From Vampirovibrio chlorellavorus (GTDB lineage Bacteria; Cyanobacteriota; Vampirovibrionia; Vampirovibrionales; Vampirovibrionaceae), in assembly GCA_903866275.1 (NCBI GenBank), contig CAIPMU010000012.1:194452-258451 (forward strand): a stretch of DNA of 64,000 nt, read 5' to 3'. Below, one piece after another: positions 26,588 through 34,626 of this stretch (within the stretch, counting starts at the first letter, position 1; the number at the start of each line of letters is the position of its first letter). The notes beneath the pieces were generated by a model, which had not been told where the DNA came from, ran no database searches, and was given only the letters and a program-made list of their open reading frames with translations. The translations under genes were made by a program, and so were the position numbers.

Positions 26588-27604
26588 TTATTCAAACATC
26601 TCGCTAACGGACTGGTGATCGTGAATCCGGCCAATGGCTTCACCCAGAATGGGCGCCACAGAGAGCTGAACGATCTTGCCACGGGCTTCCAGCACCTGGG
26701 CTTCCGGGCTGAGCGGGATGGAATTGGTCACAATCACTTCGCTGAAGACCGAGTTGGCAATGCGTTCAACCGCAGGACCGGAGAACACCGGGTGAGCGGA
26801 CATGGCGTATACGGCCTTGGCGCCTGAATCCAGAATGAGTTGCGCGCCGGAGCAGACCGTGCCCGCGGTATCAATCATGTCATCCACCATAATGGCAGTG
26901 CGGTTTTTCACATCCCCGATGATGTTGAACACTTCGGCCACGTTGTGGGCACTACGGCGTTTATCGATGATGGCGATGGGGGCGTTCAGTTTTTTAGCGT
27001 AAACGCGGGCGCGCTCCACGCCACCAGCATCCGGGCTGACCACCACGAGATCGCCGAGATCTTTTTGTTGAATGTAGCGCAACAGTACCGGCGTGGCGTA
27101 CAAGTGGTCCACAGGGATGTTGAAGAAGCCTTGCAGCTGGCCGGTATGCAGATCCATGGCGACCACCCGGCTGGCCCCGGCGGTGGTGATGAGATCGGCC
27201 ATAACTTTGGCGGAGATGGGCTCGCGTCCGGCGGACTTCCGGTCCTGACGTGCGTAGCCGTAGTAGGGAATCACCGCGGTGATGGTGTGTGCACTGGCGC
27301 GTTTCAGGGCGTCAATCATCATCAATAACTCAATAATGTTATCGTTGACGGGGTTGCAGGTGGGCTGAATGATAAAGGCGTCACAGCCACGGACGTTTTC
27401 CTTGACCTGAACGTAGGTTTCCCCATCGCTGAAGTTTTTGATCTCAACCTTACTCAGCTCGGTCCCGAGGTAACGGGCGATCTCATGAGCCAGTTTGGGA
27501 TTGGCACGGCCCGTAAAGATTTTGACCTTGCTGGTATCATGGATACCGCTTTCAATCTGCAAATCCGGCAAACATAACTCGATAGCCAAATCGTTATCCT
27601 CCAT
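26588..27604 (-). CDS. prs: Ribose-phosphate pyrophosphokinase
   Basis: Makes PRPP from ribose 5-phosphate and ATP for purine, pyrimidine, histidine, tryptophan and NAD synthesis in the cytosol. Family hallmarks are all present: [21 protein letters not shown] at the N-terminus, the flexible catalytic loop [45 protein letters not shown] and the PRPP-binding loop [10 protein letters not shown]. At 338 residues it has an extra 25 residues before the conserved start; the first ATG (27,604) has AGGA about eight bases upstream, so I keep it. A strong hairpin terminator lies downstream. The 5' leader is unusually long and may carry RNA structure. Confidence 0.96.
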   Translation of the reverse strand: MEDNDLAIELCLPDLQIESGIHDTSKVKIFTGRANPKLAHEIARYLGTELSKVEIKNFSDGETYVQVKENVRGCDAFIIQPTCNPVNDNIIELLMMIDALKRASAHTITAVIPYYGYARQDRKSAGREPISAKVMADLITTAGASRVVAMDLHTGQLQGFFNIPVDHLYATPVLLRYIQQKDLGDLVVVSPDAGGVERARVYAKKLNAPIAIIDKRRSAHNVAEVFNIIGDVKNRTAIMVDDMIDTAGTVCSGAQLILDSGAKAVYAMSAHPVFSGPAVERIANSVFSEVIVTNSIPLSPEAQVLEARGKIVQLSVAPILGEAIGRIHDHQSVSEMFE

Positions 27605-28228
27605 AGGGGGGTCCTAATAATGACGATGCTAAAACGGTGACAGATGATGTCTTGAAGTCACTCTCTAAAAAAGGTTCCAACCGCGATTGTCTATCCCGTG
27701 AAATCGGGACGGCCAGCCAGTTGAGCGGTAAAGTGAGGTTGAGGGAAGGTCGCATTTAAAATCTCGAAATGAGGCTTTCACAGAGTAGCAGAAAAAAACG
27801 TGTGCCGCAGCCCTTTGGCTGTCTTTTTAATGAAATTTGTATCATTCGTTTGTATCGTTTCAGGTTTGTTGTAAACCGTTTAAAAAACGGAAACCTGTGA
27901 TAGGTAAGTCTGTTGGCATGTTGTCGGGTGACGGATGCTGCAATTCAGGGTGGAACAATGAACCCCGCCGATCAGGGATGCCATGTTTCCACGATTAGGG
28001 CGGCATTGGCTTGTTTCGAGTGAGCAACATTGTGCAACACCTGCCCCTTTAAAACCGGGGGCGTGTTCGAGATTGCCTCGGTATTTCCAAGTAAGGCAGG
28101 TGTCTGAATGAGCGTGTCTATCGCGAGCTCAAACCGCGTTGCGTTCAAAGCGGGTCAATCAGGTTGCCAGACCGAAATAGCCCCGATAAACGCTGGCAAG
28201 TTGTCCGGTGAGGGGAATTCATCGTCGA
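27605..28228. other. Long intergenic region upstream of prs
   Basis: 624 bases without a convincing gene. It contains several inverted repeats: TCCCG/CGGGA near 27,688-27,704; CAGCC-CTTT-GGCTG followed by TCTTTTT on the plus strand near 27,809-27,830, a terminator without an evident plus-strand gene; CCGTTT/AAACGG near 27,877-27,891; and the larger structure annotated at 28,037-28,103. I found no match to tmRNA, SRP RNA, RNase P RNA or a tRNA. Confidence 0.45.
28037..28103. ncRNA. Candidate structured RNA element of unknown strand
   Basis: ACACCTGCC (28,037-28,045) can pair with GGCAGGTGT (28,095-28,103), enclosing 49 bases. The inner part offers a competing stem, GCCCC with GGGGC, that uses the last bases of the outer arm, so two folds are mutually exclusive. 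Such an arrangement occurs in attenuators and riboswitches, but there is no homology evidence. On the minus strand it would lie in the prs leader. Confidence 0.25.
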
Positions 28229-29482
28229 TTAGAGCAGGGCCAGTGCGGCGGCCTGACCATCCATGCTGATTTTGTACTCGGTCACTTCGGCGGTCCCGGT
28301 TAAATCGGGTACCATCGCCAGATAACCATTGGTCAGGACGGTTTCCAGTACGCTGTGATTGACCGGGGTTAGTCCCGACTTCACGAGTACGGAGTTTACC
28401 TTTTTCAGGGAGAAGGTTTCCTGACGCTCCAGTTGCGTGAGGTAGTAAGCGGCGAGCAGCAAATAGTCTTCGGAGTTGGCCGCGTTGGCCCGATCGCAGA
28501 GATCGGCCAGCGAGGTAATCCCGGAGAGATCCGGGGCCAATCGGGCGCGGGCATTGCCAGCGCTTGCACCGCCCCCCGCAGGAAAGGCGGGCGACTCCTC
28601 GGGTTCCGGTTTGTCTTCAAAATCACGCATCAGCGTATTCATGACCGCTTCAAAGTCTTCATCTTCCTCGGTGGGCGGTGCCGCTGGCGCACCCACGGCC
28701 ACGGGCTGGGGTGGTGCAGTCTGTGGGATAGACTCTGGGGCCAATGGCAGCAAGGCGGGAGCCTCGGGGACTGCGGCAGTCGCTGCAGGGATCGGCGACT
28801 GCGGGGTCGCGGGGATGGCATCCAGAATGGATGAAACGACAGGTTGTTCGGGTTGCGACTGTTGCACCTGCTGATCGAGGAAATCTGGCAGGTTGGGCTG
28901 ACCGGCCTGGGCCAGGACGTCCTGTAAGGAAGGTGTGCTTGCGGCGGCTGCCGGGTTGATTGCGGGTTCAGGGGACTCTGGCTCGAACGAGTTCAGGATG
29001 CGATCGGCCAGAGCCTGATTGGACTCAAAGGTCGGCAACTCGTCCGTGGCCTCAGCCACTGGTTCTGGCACCGGTACAGGTACAGCTTCCGGTTCAGGCG
29101 CCGGGGGGACTACGGCGGTTGGCCTTGTCGGGAGAACGGGCGTTTCCGGGGGCTCCGGGGCAGTTTGGACAGGCGGAACAGTTACCGGCAGAGGCTCTGG
29201 TTCGGCGGCAACTAAAGGTTCCGGTACGGCTGCTGCCGGAGGGGCTGGTTCTGTTGCCGGTATTGCAGCTTCCGGTTCCGGTGAAACACTGACCGTGGGT
29301 GCCGGGGCCGCAGCGGCTGGTTGCGGCCAGGGCGGCAGACTGACGGGTACATAGCTGTCATCCAGCAAAATGCGAAACCATTTGTCCATCTGCTTGGAGA
29401 TGAAATAGACGTCATCCGAGGAGAGACCAATGAACAGCTCATCTTTCTTCAAGTTAATTTCGTACTGATGTTGCCCGTCCAT
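28229..29482 (-). CDS. Pro/Ala-rich protein with conserved N- and C-terminal modules
   Basis: A 417-residue cytoplasmic-looking protein in three parts. Residues 1-45 (YEINLKKDELFIGLSSDDVYFISKQMDKWFRILL) form a small module that is clearly repeated as a stand-alone 42-residue protein encoded at 29,687-29,815. Residues 50-310 are a Pro/Ala/Glu/Val linker with many PEP and PAP units, likely extended. Residues about 325-417 (SLADLCDRANAANSEDYLLLAAYYLTQLERQETFSLKKVNSVLVKSGL...) look like a helical, winged-helix-like domain ending in a short beta part. AAGGAG lies six bases before the ATG. There is no membrane segment. The arrangement suggests a tethered adaptor, but no function is known. Confidence 0.65.
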   Translation of the reverse strand: MDGQHQYEINLKKDELFIGLSSDDVYFISKQMDKWFRILLDDSYVPVSLPPWPQPAAAAPAPTVSVSPEPEAAIPATEPAPPAAAVPEPLVAAEPEPLPVTVPPVQTAPEPPETPVLPTRPTAVVPPAPEPEAVPVPVPEPVAEATDELPTFESNQALADRILNSFEPESPEPAINPAAAASTPSLQDVLAQAGQPNLPDFLDQQVQQSQPEQPVVSSILDAIPATPQSPIPAATAAVPEAPALLPLAPESIPQTAPPQPVAVGAPAAPPTEEDEDFEAVMNTLMRDFEDKPEPEESPAFPAGGGASAGNARARLAPDLSGITSLADLCDRANAANSEDYLLLAAYYLTQLERQETFSLKKVNSVLVKSGLTPVNHSVLETVLTNGYLAMVPDLTGTAEVTEYKISMDGQAAALALL

Positions 29483-29686
29483 AAAAGACTCCTTCAGACT
29501 AAAAAATGCCTATCTACCCTGTCAGTGGCCTGTTTGCCTGGTTCTCTGCACTGTAAACGGACTGAACCTGTTTCAATCCCGCACTGTTTCAGGAAAATCA
29601 GGTGCCCAGCACAGGCTAGATGATTTCCTAAACGCTATTGCCATGTGTCTGGCTCAGGTGCTGTCCAGCTTTTCGTTACTGATTTT

Positions 29687-29815
29687 CTACTTATCTTCCT
29701 GGGTCACCAGCATGTTGCGCCAGTTGTCCATCTGGGTCTCGATAAACTTGGCGTCATCGCTCTTGAGTTCTAACTCCAGATCGCCTTTTTTCAGTTTGAA
29801 AACGTATTCGCTCAC
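29687..29815 (-). CDS. 42-residue protein homologous to the N-terminal module of its neighbour
   Basis: A short GTG-start frame reading SEYVFKLKKGDLELELKSDD... to ...NWRNMLVTQEDK. It aligns without gaps to the N-terminus of the 28,229-29,482 protein: FKLKKGDLELELKSDDAKFI against INLKKDELFIGLSSDDVYFI, then QMDNWRNML against QMDKWFRIL. Conservation of the KK, SDD and QMD-W positions shows it is a real gene rather than chance. AGGG lies about eight bases before the GTG. It is encoded on the same strand 204 bases upstream, so the pair is probably co-expressed and the small protein may compete with or complement the larger one. Confidence 0.7.
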   Translation of the reverse strand: MSEYVFKLKKGDLELELKSDDAKFIETQMDNWRNMLVTQEDK

Positions 29816-30097
29816 AGTGGGTTCCCTATCCTAATGTCCTGTTACAAAATCTGTTGAAATGACTTGAGCGCTGGGCGAAGTAGCCACAATGCCCGGACTC
29901 TGACTGTTGGGTTGAACGGCGTTAATGCTGACCGCTTTGAGAATTCTTCATCCACGATCCAGAAGCTTCTCATTGCTATTATACGGGGTGCTGCCCGTTT
30001 GCGGGAAGTCATCTGACTCAGTTGGGATGATTTTTCAGGGCGGTGTTTGAATGGTTTGCATGAAATTGTGTCGGTGATGGGTTGCCGGGTGATAAGC
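29816..30097. other. Intergenic region
   Basis: About 280 bases between the small gene and the terminator at 30,098. An 85-codon minus-strand frame at 29,842-30,099 has no ribosome site or recognisable composition and I do not call it. No promoter is obvious. Confidence 0.35.
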
Positions 30098-30133
30098 AAA
30101 AATCCCTCGCCGGATTGAAGCGAGGGATTTTTT
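30098..30133 (-). terminator. Bidirectional-looking intrinsic terminator
   Basis: AATCCCTCGC pairs with GCGAGGGATT around a short loop. The minus strand ends in TTTTTGC after the stem, right after the repeat-protein gene; the plus strand ends in TTTTTT. Confidence 0.8.
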
Positions 30134-30161
30134 GAAACGCTGGATGGCAGTCTGTGAAGGA

Positions 30162-30440
30162 CTAACCCACTACATTCAGGTTTTGGCCTGTTGCATTTTG
30201 ACCGGCAAACATGGGGGCGCCGGGAGCGGGACTAAACTGAGGCGCAGGACCGAATTGAGGAGCCGGACCAAATGGGCTTGCTGGGGCTTGCGGAGCGCCA
30301 AACGGAGCCGGTGCTGGGCCAAATGGGCTTACCGATGGTTGTGGCGCTGGACCAAATTGAGGAGCTGGGCCAAACTGAGGAGCTGGACCAAACTGAGGAG
30401 CTGTGCCAAAGGGGCCGGGGGCTGCTGGGGATGCGGACAT
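30162..30440 (-). CDS. Small proline-rich protein built of PQFGPA repeats
   Basis: A 92-residue protein consisting almost entirely of a hexapeptide-type repeat, PQFGPA, with variants SPFGPA and APFGAP. Three perfect units stand in tandem at residues 15-32 and further copies follow a short spacer. The ends are MSASPAAPGPFGTA and APMFAGQNATGQNLNVVG. Composition predicts an extended, disordered, non-charged chain without signal peptide. AAGGAG lies eight bases before the ATG and a strong terminator follows, so it is very likely expressed alone. Near-identical DNA repeats suggest recent expansion or contraction of unit number. Such Pro/Phe/Gly chains occur in phase-separating or surface-associated proteins, but no role can be assigned. 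Confidence 0.65.
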   Translation of the reverse strand: MSASPAAPGPFGTAPQFGPAPQFGPAPQFGPAPQPSVSPFGPAPAPFGAPQAPASPFGPAPQFGPAPQFSPAPGAPMFAGQNATGQNLNVVG

Positions 30441-30914
30441 GAAAGAAACTCCTTTATTTATGGTTCGAAGGTTAGGCGAGGGCAGGGATGCTGGCAGGCA
30501 GTCTCTGGCATCGCCTTGTATCTGTTACTCCAAATGAAACCTGATGTGCTGAAAAAGATGCGGGCATGTTTCTATTGAAAATAAAATTATTTTTATAACT
30601 CAAAAAGACCATAAAAAACGATCTAAAACAATAGAAAAAATTTGCAGGATCTGAAACCCCTTGTGCTGGATTTACACATCAGTTAAACTTGTTATCGAAT
30701 GTAATTTCGATAAATCAATCTGGATTCAATCGATCATTAATACTTGGTGATGCGAAGTCTGGCTCGATTTTATGGAGTGCAAGTCAGTAAGAAACGTATC
30801 CTCTGGTATGTCGCACATTGGAGCGCGGATTGATTCATCAATGAATTCACCCCAATAATACGGATTGATCCGGGTTTTGAAAGCCCTGCGTAAGTCCTGG
30901 TCTATGGAGAGACT
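30441..30914. other. AT-rich divergent region between the repeat-protein gene and dinB
   Basis: About 470 bases, very A/T-rich at 30,565-30,725. It should hold promoters for both flanking genes. I see no clear -35/-10 pair, no LexA-like site I would trust, and no gene; a 79-codon minus-strand frame at 30,726 has no supporting features. Confidence 0.35.
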
Positions 30915-32057
30915 GTGCCGATGTCTGCTGAACCGGATTATAGTCAGCCCCGCAAGATTATCCATGTGGATATGGATGCGTTTTTTGCGGCCGTGGAAGA
31001 GCGCGATTTCCCGGAGTATCAGGGCAAGCCACTGGCTGTGGGCGGATCGCCGCAGCGGCGCGGGGTGATTTGTACCGCCAACTATATCGCCCGTCGCTAT
31101 GGGGTGCGATCAGCCCTGTCTTCTTATCGAGCCATGCAGCTTTGCCCGGATTTACGGATTGTGTTCCCCCGCTTTGAGGCGTATCAGTCCGTCTCTCGAC
31201 AAATTCGGGCCATTTTTGCCGAGGTGACCGATGTCATCGAGCCGCTCTCGCTGGACGAGGCGTATCTGGATGTGACCCAAAACAAACTGGGACGGAGCTC
31301 GGCCACGCATCTGGCCCAGTACATCAAGCGTCGAATCCTGGAAGAAACTGGCCTGACGGCGTCGGCAGGGGTGTCTTACAACAAGTTTCTGGCCAAGGTC
31401 GCCTCGGATTACCAGAAGCCTAACGGTTTGTGCGTGATTCCGCCGACGCAGGCCGTCGATTTTATTGCCCGGTTGCCCATTGGCAAGTTTTACGGCATTG
31501 GCAAAAAGACGGAACCTCGTCTGATTGCGCTGGGGCTGCATACCGGCGCGGATTTAAGGGCTGTGGGCTTTGAGGAGATGCAACGTCTGTTTGGCAAAAG
31601 TGCGGGGTTTTACTACGGCTTGTCGCGCGGGATTGATACCCGTCCTGTTGAGACTACCTGGGTGCGAAAATCCATTGGCGCGGAAACCACCTTTGCGGAA
31701 GATTTGAGCGATCGAGCGGAGATGATGCAGGCCTTAGCGCCTTTGGCTGAGGAAATCACGGATTGGCTAACCCGGCATAATACGGTGGGGCATACTCTAA
31801 CGCTTAAGGTGAAGTACGCCGACTTCCAGCAGATTACCCGCAGCCGAACCGTGAGCGAGCCATTAAACACGGTTCCTGACATGCTGGCACTCGCTGAAAT
31901 TTTAATGACGACTACGGAAGCTGGGGCCCGTCAAGTCCGCTTACTGGGCCTGAGCCTCTCCAAGCTGAGCGCCATGGAATCAGCAATGGCGCCAAAGCTT
32001 TTAACTGCTACCTTGCCCGATTATCAACTCAAAATACCGTTGGCTCTCAATCTATAA
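30915..32057 (+). CDS. dinB: DNA polymerase IV
   Basis: Y-family translesion polymerase that copies past damaged template bases with low fidelity. The palm residues are in HVDMDAFFAAVEE (Asp19, Asp21) and LSLDEAYLDVT (Asp114, Glu115). The steric-gate FF, the QRRGVICTANYIARRYGVRSA fingers segment, the helix-hairpin-helix FYGIGKKTEPRLIALGL and the little-finger domain (KSIGAETTF...) follow in order. At 380 residues it is full length, although it lacks an obvious C-terminal clamp-binding extension. The GTG at 30,915 has GGAG five bases upstream; the ATG two codons later is equally possible. It converges with a pilin-like gene, with 12 bases between the stops. Confidence 0.95.
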   Translation: MPMSAEPDYSQPRKIIHVDMDAFFAAVEERDFPEYQGKPLAVGGSPQRRGVICTANYIARRYGVRSALSSYRAMQLCPDLRIVFPRFEAYQSVSRQIRAIFAEVTDVIEPLSLDEAYLDVTQNKLGRSSATHLAQYIKRRILEETGLTASAGVSYNKFLAKVASDYQKPNGLCVIPPTQAVDFIARLPIGKFYGIGKKTEPRLIALGLHTGADLRAVGFEEMQRLFGKSAGFYYGLSRGIDTRPVETTWVRKSIGAETTFAEDLSDRAEMMQALAPLAEEITDWLTRHNTVGHTLTLKVKYADFQQITRSRTVSEPLNTVPDMLALAEILMTTTEAGARQVRLLGLSLSKLSAMESAMAPKLLTATLPDYQLKIPLALNL

Positions 32058-32069
32058 TTCGGTGCAGAC

Positions 32070-32678
32070 CTACCAGCTGAACCAGGAAGGTTCCACGCTG
32101 GTGTTTAAGGAGCGTGCAAAATCACTGGATACGGCCGTGAAAGGTAGGGTTCCTCTCGTTGCAGGCCGTCCATTATAAAATAAATGGACCTCCACTGACT
32201 TACCAGGGCCATTGGTGGTGTTTGTCGTTAAGATGCCATCTGGATCAATGAATAAATAGACTGAATTATTGTTGGCAGTCCCACCAAATGTAGTGGTGGC
32301 AGGCCAGAATTGCATCTTGGAACCGTTATGCATGACGAGACAAGGGTAGCTTGCGCTACAGTTCTGGGATAGGTTTGTAGGTAAGGCGTCTATGGTAGAA
32401 CTCGTATCGACAGAGACATAGTTCAAGTACGGTGTTAAATTTATTGCTGCAAAACTACTGGATACGATGCCTGCCATTTGTGCCTGCTGGTAAGCGGCTG
32501 TCAGTGCGGCAATATCCTCTTTGGCGGCAGAATTGAACTGTGAGTTTTGTTGCGTTGTAATAATTGCGGGAATAGTAAAGGTGGCAATGACCCCTAAAAT
32601 GGCGACAGCAATTAACAGTTCGGCTAAGGTAAATCCCTTGACGAAGCGGCGTTTTGGTTTAGGGATGATCGTTGACAT
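32070..32678 (-). CDS. Type IV pilin-like/pseudopilin protein
   Basis: A 202-residue protein with a type III (PilD-processed) leader: basic MSTIIPKPKRRFVKG, then cleavage before FTLAELLIAVAILGVIATFTIPAI, with the conserved Glu at mature position 5. The rest follows a pattern shared with the genes at 33,043 and 51,352: AAYQQAQ, LTPYLNYVSVD, two cysteines bracketing NCSASYPCLVMHNGS, FGGTANNNSVYLFIDPDG, TTNGPGKSVEVHLFYNGR and a C-terminal aromatic end (EPSWFSW). The repeated GTANN and IDPDG phrases may be a calcium-binding or subunit-contact loop. It is likely a minor pilin or secretion pseudopilin exported to the cell surface. A sigma-28-type promoter lies upstream. Confidence 0.8.
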   Translation of the reverse strand: MSTIIPKPKRRFVKGFTLAELLIAVAILGVIATFTIPAIITTQQNSQFNSAAKEDIAALTAAYQQAQMAGIVSSSFAAINLTPYLNYVSVDTSSTIDALPTNLSQNCSASYPCLVMHNGSKMQFWPATTTFGGTANNNSVYLFIDPDGILTTNTTNGPGKSVEVHLFYNGRPATRGTLPFTAVSSDFARSLNTSVEPSWFSW

Positions 32679-33042
32679 GGGAACGTTGGAACCTCTCGAC
32701 GAAAACTGCTCTCTGTATTCTTTAATTATCGGAGGGTTTTCAGAATTCTTGAGTGAGACTGGTCCATGTTTAACATTTCTTTACATTGAAAAATTGAGTG
32801 CAGTTGGGCTGGGGATAAATGAAACTGCGTGAGCATCTGTTATCAGGCAAGATCACCGGGGTACAAGTCGGCGGTATAAAATGTTCTGCTGGCGAAATGA
32901 GATGCATGGAATGGCAGGGTATTGGGAGCTAAGCCATGCCGATGTGGCAGGGTTTATGGTTCTTGTTTCGGCATTAGGTAGTGCAATAGAGCCATTGGCA
33001 TGGGTTTCAGGGATGTGAACAAAGCCGATGCGCGTTTTGAGG
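32679..33042. other. Intergenic region upstream of the 32,070 pilin-like gene
   Basis: 364 bases containing the sigma-28-type promoter at 32,726-32,752 and otherwise no clear feature. A 78-codon minus-strand frame (32,853-33,089) overlaps the end of the next gene and looks spurious. Confidence 0.4.
32726..32752 (-). promoter_or_regulatory. Sigma-28-type promoter of the 32,070 pilin-like gene
   Basis: On the minus strand TCAAGAAT, 11 bases, TCCGATAAT. The -10 part matches GCCGATAA at seven of eight positions; the -35 part is weaker (five of eight). Spacing is exactly that of the consensus. It is about 50 bases upstream of the start codon. Confidence 0.55.
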
Positions 33043-33765
33043 TCAATTCCAGTCAAACCAGGGGGGAACCCGATTGGGAGTTGGGCCAAAAGTGCCTGAA
33101 GAGCTTGTGGTTCCTGGTGCTAAAGAGCCAATATCCGTAATGCGACCGCTGGCAGTGAGCATGAACCACATGCTTTTGGCAGGGCCATTGGTGGTGCCGT
33201 CCGGGGCGGCATCCGGATCGATCCAAAACCAGACGGCATTGTTTGCAGCTGTTCCGGTGAATGTCTCATTGGGGTAGTATCCAAAAATACTGCCATTGTG
33301 CATTTTAAGGCAGCCTGCTGCTGCTCCGTTGCAGACGATTGTTCCATTGGTATAGGCCAGATCAACACTGCCACCGGTATACACTACGACATAGTTCATA
33401 TAGGGCGTTAAATTGGCTATTTTAAAACTGCCACTGACCGTATTTTGTTGCTGGTATTGCTGAAAGGCACTGGCAACCATGCTGGCCACTTCTTTTGCCA
33501 TGCTTTTGTAGGAAGTCTGTGTTGAATTGCTAACGATTTTAGGAATGATGAATGTGGCAATCACACCTACCAGGGCCAGGCTAATCAGGAGTTCGGCCAG
33601 TGTAAAGCCTAATGGGGTTCGGGTGTGGCAGGGCCTTGGCAACCAGCCCAGCCATTGGCGTGCTTTTTCCTGAACCAGTGGCGTGGGTGTCATTAGCAAG
33701 GGTAGGCTCAAGCTCCAGGCAAGCGCCAACTCAGCAATGCGGTTTGGGAAGGGGCGATTATCCAC
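33043..33765 (-). CDS. Type IV pilin-like/pseudopilin protein with long leader
   Basis: A 240-residue relative of the 32,070 and 51,352 proteins. The prepilin motif GFTLAELLISLALVGVIATFIIPKI starts only at residue 53, so the leader would be about 53 residues, far longer than usual, and itself contains a hydrophobic stretch (LALAWSLSLPLLM). No Met lies close to the motif, so either this long leader is real or a non-ATG start is used. Downstream features match the family: FQQYQQQN, LTPYMNYVVVY, cysteines in IVCNGAAAGCLKMHNGS, FTGTAANNAVWFWIDPDA, TTNGPAKSMWFML and the aromatic end PPWFDWN. An excellent sigma-28-type promoter lies about 40 bases upstream of the annotated start, which supports the long version. 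Confidence 0.75.
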   Translation of the reverse strand: MDNRPFPNRIAELALAWSLSLPLLMTPTPLVQEKARQWLGWLPRPCHTRTPLGFTLAELLISLALVGVIATFIIPKIVSNSTQTSYKSMAKEVASMVASAFQQYQQQNTVSGSFKIANLTPYMNYVVVYTGGSVDLAYTNGTIVCNGAAAGCLKMHNGSIFGYYPNETFTGTAANNAVWFWIDPDAAPDGTTNGPAKSMWFMLTASGRITDIGSLAPGTTSSSGTFGPTPNRVPPWFDWN

Positions 33766-33805
33766 ACTGGGTTTCCTCTAAAAAAACAGGCTCTCACTTT
33801 TTTTA

Positions 33806-33832
33806 TTATCGCCCAGTTTTGAGAAAACTTTA
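33806..33832 (-). promoter_or_regulatory. Sigma-28-type promoter of the 33,043 pilin-like gene
   Basis: Minus strand TAAAGTTT (perfect), 11 bases, GGCGATAA (seven of eight). This is nearly the full sigma-28 consensus at the right spacing. Confidence 0.8.
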
Positions 33833-34077
33833 ATTGACCCTGAAAATCCTTGGGCTAAAGTTTTTTCAGCGATCTTTGCCTGGCATGAGTCTTTCTGTTG
33901 AAGGCAATCGTCAGTGTCTCCCTAAAAAAATGCCGCCATAACCAAAACACCGGGTGATCGTGAGTTAAATTATTTCTGAAAGCTGTGATTCAGGGGATCG
34001 AAATCGCTGCGATGATTCTGTTAATAGCCTCTAGCAGGCCACGCTGGATGAATAGTATGACTTTCCCTGTTACATTC

Positions 34078-34245
34078 GTTTACAAACCGTTCCTGAATTC
34101 GTATTGTTTGTTTTTATACATTTACAATGAAAACAGGCTGGCATTGAAATCTTGGACAATTAACTCTTTAGATGATGCGCTATATACGCCTTTCCCGGTA
34201 TCGCTTGCGATGACTGAACGGGAGATGGCGTTTTTTCATTTTTAA
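34078..34245 (+). repeat. Terminator-bearing repeat, copy 1
   Basis: About 168 bases that recur, with a few dozen differences, at 34,802-34,970. Shared blocks include GTTTACAAACCGTTCCTGAA, GACAA.TAACTCTTTAGATG and TTTCCCGGTATCGCTTGCGA. The right part folds into ACGCC...GGCGT and CCCG...CGGG stems followed by TTTTTTC (34,186-34,236), an intrinsic terminator in the plus direction, with a nested ATCGC-TT-GCGAT. No intact plus-strand gene ends just upstream of this copy. The remainder of 33,833-34,077 holds no recognised feature. Confidence 0.75.
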
Positions 34246-34292
34246 GCCTTTTTTAATGATAAGAATTATTAACAAGGCCTTCAGGAATGAAA

Positions 34293-34319
34293 ATTCTGGT
34301 CGACACCAGAATATATAAT
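34293..34319 (+). promoter_or_regulatory. Inverted repeat abutting a -10 box upstream of the third Flp-like pilin
   Basis: ATTCTGGT-CGAC-ACCAGAAT is a perfect 8-base inverted repeat (34,293-34,312), directly followed by TATAAT (34,314-34,319). It sits where a repressor or MerR-type activator would bind, about 40 bases upstream of the gene at 34,357. A clear -35 box was not found. Unlike four other pilin-type genes in this window, no sigma-28 motif is present. Confidence 0.5.
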
Positions 34320-34356
34320 TTGCATATATGTTTCAAGCAGAAGGAACGTCCGCAAG

Positions 34357-34626
34357 ATGCAGTCAAAGCAGCAGAAACCTTGGGTGTTGCCCGTTATGCC
34401 AACTAAGCGTGCAGCACAAGTGGGAATGAGTATGATTGAATACAGCCTGATTGGTGCAGGCGTAGTCGCTTTCAGCCTGATTGCGATTTTGGCTTCGGGT
34501 AGTAACTTGAACGACCTGTTTCATGCTCTCAAAACGGATGTTCAAGGACAAATGGTTACCAGTAACCAGGCCATTGCGGCGCATGAGGCTGCTCTATCCA
34601 GCTTTAAGTCCAAGTCAGCCCCCTAG
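34357..34626 (+). CDS. Flp-type pilin-like protein, probably truncated
   Basis: An 89-residue protein with a basic leader (MQSKQQKPWVLPVMPTKRAAQV), Flp motif G23-MSMI-E28-Y and hydrophobic helix SLIGAGVVAFSLIAILAS. The following LNDLFHALKTDVQGQMVTSNQAIAAHEA is paralogous to the 12,367 protein. The frame stops at TAG (34,624-34,626), but reading continues in the same frame for another 41 codons to a TGA at 34,750, and that tail carries a GAHG motif also found in the 7,035 protein. So either the longer gene was cut short by a point mutation, or the stop is read through. As it stands, 89 residues is close to a conventional Flp pilin size. Confidence 0.6.
   Translation: MQSKQQKPWVLPVMPTKRAAQVGMSMIEYSLIGAGVVAFSLIAILASGSNLNDLFHALKTDVQGQMVTSNQAIAAHEAALSSFKSKSAP

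Noticed and set aside
28055-28085. tRNA-like GTTCGAGATT phrase
   Set aside because: No matching T-stem, anticodon arm or acceptor stem could be built around it.
30132-30578. 148-codon plus-strand frame with Trp/Arg/Lys-rich repeats
   Set aside because: It is the antisense image of the PQFGPA repeat gene, which has a strong ribosome site and terminator; periodic DNA keeps other frames open.
32853-33089. 78-codon minus-strand frame between pilin-like genes
   Set aside because: Overlaps the 3' end of the 33,043 gene in another frame and has no ribosome site.
33855-33880. Further sigma-28 candidate (CTAAAGTTT on the plus strand)
   Set aside because: The -35-like TAAAGTTT is perfect but no CGATAA follows at the required 11-base spacing.
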